From Paracoccus pantotrophus (lineage in GTDB: Bacteria; Pseudomonadota; Alphaproteobacteria; Rhodobacterales; Rhodobacteraceae), in assembly GCF_008824185.1 (NCBI RefSeq), contig NZ_CP044423.1:695501-759500 (forward strand): a stretch of DNA of 64,000 nt, given 5' to 3'. The position numbers and the translations under genes are program-made. The notes beneath the pieces are model-generated. The model ran no database searches. It saw nothing but the letters and a program-made list of their open reading frames with translations, and was not told the DNA's origin. Positions 60,851 to 64,000 of this stretch are shown in pieces (the stretch's first letter is position 1; every line of letters begins with the position of its first letter).

Positions 60851-62172
60851 GCCTGGCTCTGGACATGATGGGTGGTTTCCTGTGGACCGCGGCGGCCTTT
60901 GTCGTGGCGCTGTCGGTCATCGTTACCGTGCATGAATATGGCCATTACATCGTCGGCCGGCTTTGCGGCATCAAGGCCGAGGTGTTTTCGCTGGGCTTCG
61001 GGCCCCGGCTGGTCTCGCGCCGCGACCGGCACGGCACGGTCTGGCAGGTGGCGGCGATCCCGCTGGGCGGCTATGTCCGTTTCCTGGGCGATGCCGATGC
61101 GGCCAGCGCCGGCTCGGTGCGGGTCGAGCCGGCCCGTGCGCGCCAAAGCCTGACCGGGGCGCCGCTCTGGGCGCGCTTCGCCACCGTGGCGGCGGGGCCG
61201 GTGTTCAACTTCGCGCTGTCGATCCTGGTCTTCGCCGGGATGGCGATCTGGCAGGGCCTGCCGGTGGACGAGGTCCGGGTGGGTCGGCTGCACCCGACGC
61301 CGCCCGGCGTCGAGATGCAGCTGCAACCCGGCGACCGCGTTCTGGCGCTGGACGGCCGGCCGGTCACGAGCTGGCGCGATCTGGGCGCAGCGGCAGCCGA
61401 GCTGCCCGCGCGGCCCGTCCATGACTGGACCGTGCTGCGCGAGGGCGCCGAAATCACCGTGCCCGGCCCCGATCTCATGCCGCCCCTGGTCATCGGCATC
61501 GCGCCGCGCAGCCCGGCGGCCGCGGCCGGGCTGAAGCCAGGCGACGTGATCCTGGCCATCGACGGCGAGCCGGTCTCGCGCTTCGACGAACTGCGCGCGC
61601 ATGTGGCCGAGGCCGAGGGCCGCCCGGTCCTGCTGCGCGTCTGGCGCGAGGGCGAGGGGGAAGCCGACTATACCCTGGCCGCGCGCGAACAGGATCTGCC
61701 GACCGACGACGGCTATACGCGGCGCTGGCTGATCGGCGTGACCGGCGGCGGCACCTATTTCGAGCCGGCGACGCGGCCGGCCGGCGCTGCCGAGGCGCTG
61801 GGGATCGGCGCCGCGCGCACCTGGGACATCATCGCCTCGTCCGTCTCGGGGCTTTGGGCGATGATCACCGGCCAGATCGGCAGCTGCAACCTGGGCGGCG
61901 CGATCTCGATCGCCGAGACCACGGGGCAGGCGGCCTCGGCGGGGGGCGGCAACTTCATCTGGTGGATCGCGGTGCTGTCGGCGGCGATCGGTTTTCTGAA
62001 CCTGCTGCCGGTGCCGGTGCTGGATGGCGGGCACCTGATGTTCTATCTCTACGAGGCCGTGGCAGGGCGGCGGCCCTCGGACCGGGTGATGGACATCCTG
62101 TCGGCGCTGGGGCTGGCGGCGGTGCTGTCGCTGATGGTTCTGGGCCTCACCAACGATCTTTTCTGCCCCTGA
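60847..62172 (+). CDS. rseP: Site-2 intramembrane protease RseP
   Basis: The 441-residue membrane protease has the zinc motif HEYGH (VTVHEYGHYIVGR) in the first helix, two PDZ regions (LQPGDRVLALDGRPV and LKPGDVILAIDGEPV), and the second ligand motif NLLPVPVLDGGHL near the C-terminus. It cleaves membrane anti-sigma factors in the envelope stress response. It starts inside the dxr stop. Confidence 0.94.
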   Translation: MSLALDMMGGFLWTAAAFVVALSVIVTVHEYGHYIVGRLCGIKAEVFSLGFGPRLVSRRDRHGTVWQVAAIPLGGYVRFLGDADAASAGSVRVEPARARQSLTGAPLWARFATVAAGPVFNFALSILVFAGMAIWQGLPVDEVRVGRLHPTPPGVEMQLQPGDRVLALDGRPVTSWRDLGAAAAELPARPVHDWTVLREGAEITVPGPDLMPPLVIGIAPRSPAAAAGLKPGDVILAIDGEPVSRFDELRAHVAEAEGRPVLLRVWREGEGEADYTLAAREQDLPTDDGYTRRWLIGVTGGGTYFEPATRPAGAAEALGIGAARTWDIIASSVSGLWAMITGQIGSCNLGGAISIAETTGQAASAGGGNFIWWIAVLSAAIGFLNLLPVPVLDGGHLMFYLYEAVAGRRPSDRVMDILSALGLAAVLSLMVLGLTNDLFCP

Positions 62173-62275
62173 ACGGCGCTAGGCTTTTGACAGTGTGGCC
62201 CGCTTCGCGGTATCCATCGGGGCAAATATGGCGGGGCCAACCCGCCGGGAAACGCATTACTCGCGAGGGGCGGCG

Positions 62276-64000
62276 ATGACGGACAGGAAACTCGGCAAGG
62301 GCGCGCTGGCGCTGATTTCGGCGCTGGCGGTGGCCGCGCCGGTCGCGATGGTGGCGACCCCCGCCTCGGCCTATGTCTTCAGCAATGTGCGGATCGAGGG
62401 CAACCAGCGCATCGAGCCTGCGACGATCCTGTCCTATCTGGACCTGCCGCGCGGCCAGGACGTTTCGGCCGGGGCGCTGAACGACGCCATGCAGCGGCTG
62501 CAGAACTCGGGTCTGTTCGAGACGGTCGAACTGGTGCCCTCGGGCGGGACGCTGGTGGTCAGGGTGGCGGAATACCCCACCATCAACACCGTCGCCTTCG
62601 AGGGCAACAGGCGTCTCAAGGACGAGAACCTGGCCGAGATCGTCAAGTCGCAGTCGCGCCGGGTCTATTCCCCCGCCCAGGCCGAGGCCGATGCCGCCAC
62701 GATCAGCCAGGTCTATGCCTCGCAGGGGCGCCTGGCCGCCCGTGTCGATCCGCGCATCATCCGCCGCGGCGGCAACCAGGTCGATCTGGTCTTCGAGATC
62801 CGCGAGGGCGACTTGACCGAGATCGAGCGTATCGGCTTCGTCGGCAACCGCGCCTTTTCCGACCGCCGGCTGCGCAACGTGCTGCAAACCAAGCAGGCCG
62901 GCATCCTGCGCACCTTCATCCGCCGCGACACCTTCGCCCCCGAGCGGGTGCCGCTGGACGAAAAGCTTCTGACCGACTTCTACCGCTCGCGCGGCTATGC
63001 CGATTTCCGCGTGCAGGCGGTGGCGCCGGAACTGGCGCGCGAACGCGACGCCTTCTACATCACCTTCCAGATCCACGAAGGCCCGCGCTATACCTTCGGC
63101 ACCATCAACACCGTCAGCGAGATCCCCGGCGTCGATGCGGCGGAATTCGCCGCCCAGAACCGGGTCAAGCGCGGCGCGGTCTACAACCCGACCGATATCG
63201 ACACCACCATCCGCCGGATGGAGGCGCTGGCGCTGCGCAAGGGGCTGGATTTCGTCAATATCGAGCCGCGCGTCACCCGCAACGAGCGCAGCCAGACCCT
63301 GGACCTGACCTTTGCCCTGACGCGCGGCCCGCGCGTCTTCGTCGAGCGCATCGACATCGAGGGCAACACCACCACCCTGGACGAGGTGATCCGCCGCCAG
63401 TTCGCCACCGTCGAGGGCGACCCCTTCAACCCGCGCGAGATCCGCAACTCGGCCGAGCGGCTGCGGGCGCTTGGCTATTTCTCGGATGTGCAGGCGGAAA
63501 GCCGGCCGGGCTCCACGCCCGAGCAGGTGATCGTCGACGTGAACGTCGAGGAGCAGCCGACCGGCAGCCTGAACTTCGGCGTCAGCTATGGCGTTTCGAC
63601 CGGGGTGGGCTTCAACATCTCGCTGTCGGAAAAGAACTTCCTGGGCCGCGGGCAGCAGGTTGACCTGGCCTTTTCGACCGGCACGGACACGCAAAGCTCG
63701 GGCCTGACCTTCGTCGAGCCCTATTTCCTGGGCCGCAATCTCAAGGCGCGGGTGCAGGCCTGGTATAACACCACCGACCGGCTGAACTCGGATTACAACA
63801 CCCGCACCGTCGGCTTCCTGACCGGGATGGAATTCCCGGTGTCGGAGAACGGCCGGCTGGAGCTGCGCTACAAGCTCAGCAAGGACACGCTGTTCGATGT
63901 GGAAGAGCCGCATATTGAGGATGGCGAACTGGTCGGTTCGTCGCAGATTCTTTTCGATGAACAGGGCGGCTATTACACCTCGGCGCTCGGCTATACCTAC
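62276..64000 (+). CDS. bamA: Outer-membrane assembly factor BamA, 5' part
   Basis: 575 codons are present from the ATG with GCGAGGGG upstream; the gene runs off the window. A signal peptide (LALISALAVAAPVAMVATPASA) is followed by five POTRA repeats (VFSNVRIEGNQRI, INTVAFEGNRRL, IERIGFVGNRAF, a RYTFGTINTV unit and VERIDIEGNTTT) and the start of the barrel (SLNFGVSYGVSTGVGFNISLSEKNFLGRG). It inserts beta-barrel proteins into the outer membrane. Its place after rseP is the conserved order. Confidence 0.95.
   Translation, partial: MTDRKLGKGALALISALAVAAPVAMVATPASAYVFSNVRIEGNQRIEPATILSYLDLPRGQDVSAGALNDAMQRLQNSGLFETVELVPSGGTLVVRVAEYPTINTVAFEGNRRLKDENLAEIVKSQSRRVYSPAQAEADAATISQVYASQGRLAARVDPRIIRRGGNQVDLVFEIREGDLTEIERIGFVGNRAFSDRRLRNVLQTKQAGILRTFIRRDTFAPERVPLDEKLLTDFYRSRGYADFRVQAVAPELARERDAFYITFQIHEGPRYTFGTINTVSEIPGVDAAEFAAQNRVKRGAVYNPTDIDTTIRRMEALALRKGLDFVNIEPRVTRNERSQTLDLTFALTRGPRVFVERIDIEGNTTTLDEVIRRQFATVEGDPFNPREIRNSAERLRALGYFSDVQAESRPGSTPEQVIVDVNVEEQPTGSLNFGVSYGVSTGVGFNISLSEKNFLGRGQQVDLAFSTGTDTQSSGLTFVEPYFLGRNLKARVQAWYNTTDRLNSDYNTRTVGFLTGMEFPVSENGRLELRYKLSKDTLFDVEEPHIEDGELVGSSQILFDEQGGYYTSALGYTY

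Overview
The window is a GC-rich alphaproteobacterial chromosome segment. It very probably comes from Paracoccus or a close Rhodobacteraceae relative. The main reasons are a complete thiosulfate-oxidation (sox) cluster in the soxRS / soxVWXYZABCDEFGH arrangement known from Paracoccus pantotrophus, a dusB(nifR3)-ntrB-ntrC-ntrY-ntrX locus whose NtrC lacks the sigma-54 contact motif (as in Rhodobacter capsulatus), and heavy use of ATGA/GTGA overlaps. Species cannot be fixed from the sequence alone.

Layout. (1) 1-6.2 kb: end of a TonB-dependent receptor, then a tight + strand run of an NsrR-like Rrf2 regulator, a protein with an FmdE-like CGHSCP motif, a YeaR-type DUF1971 cupin, a three-part NMT1/Tau-type ABC importer and NnrS. 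This looks like a nitrosative-stress or denitrification-linked island. (2) 6.2-10.1 kb: a divergent azoreductase/HxlR pair, then an insertion-sequence scrapyard (IS5-type remnant, one intact IS5-type transposase, a decayed IS110 transposase) and an H-NS/HvrA-like gene. (3) 10.6-26.3 kb: sulfur-oxidation region. It has a YeeE/YedE transporter, a periplasmic rhodanese, soxHGFEDCBAZYXWV on the - strand, and soxS, soxR and soxT on the + strand. The multienzyme system SoxXA, SoxYZ, SoxB and Sox(CD)2 is complete. SoxV/SoxW/SoxS supply thiol-disulfide chemistry and SoxR represses.

(4) 26.6-32.5 kb: pyruvate carboxylase, tadA, an RsuA/RluB-family pseudouridine synthase with a long basic repeat tail, and hemP. 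(5) 32.6-35.7 kb: zinc uptake, with znuA divergent from zur-znuC-znuB and two Zur-box-like repeats between them. (6) 35.9-41.6 kb: a small exported protein, a - strand operon of a Thr/Pro/Ala-rich lipoprotein, YjbH and YjbF (exopolysaccharide-type), and L-serine dehydratase. (7) 41.8-54.2 kb: dusB-ntrB-ntrC, ntrY-ntrX, trkA-trkH, hfq-hflX (nitrogen and potassium control plus RNA regulation). (8) 54.5-64 kb: an AraC-family regulator and miaA on the - strand, then the conserved envelope/translation run pyrH-frr-uppS-cdsA-dxr-rseP-bamA, with bamA cut by the window end.

The most interesting places are the NsrR-like/NnrS/ABC island, where the regulator keeps only one of three expected Fe-S cysteines; an AT-rich motif shared by the soxS-soxV, soxW-soxX and rhodanese upstream regions; the Zur-box pair abutting a zur start codon with no visible ribosome-binding site; and the layered IS remnants between a transcription factor and an H-NS-like gene.
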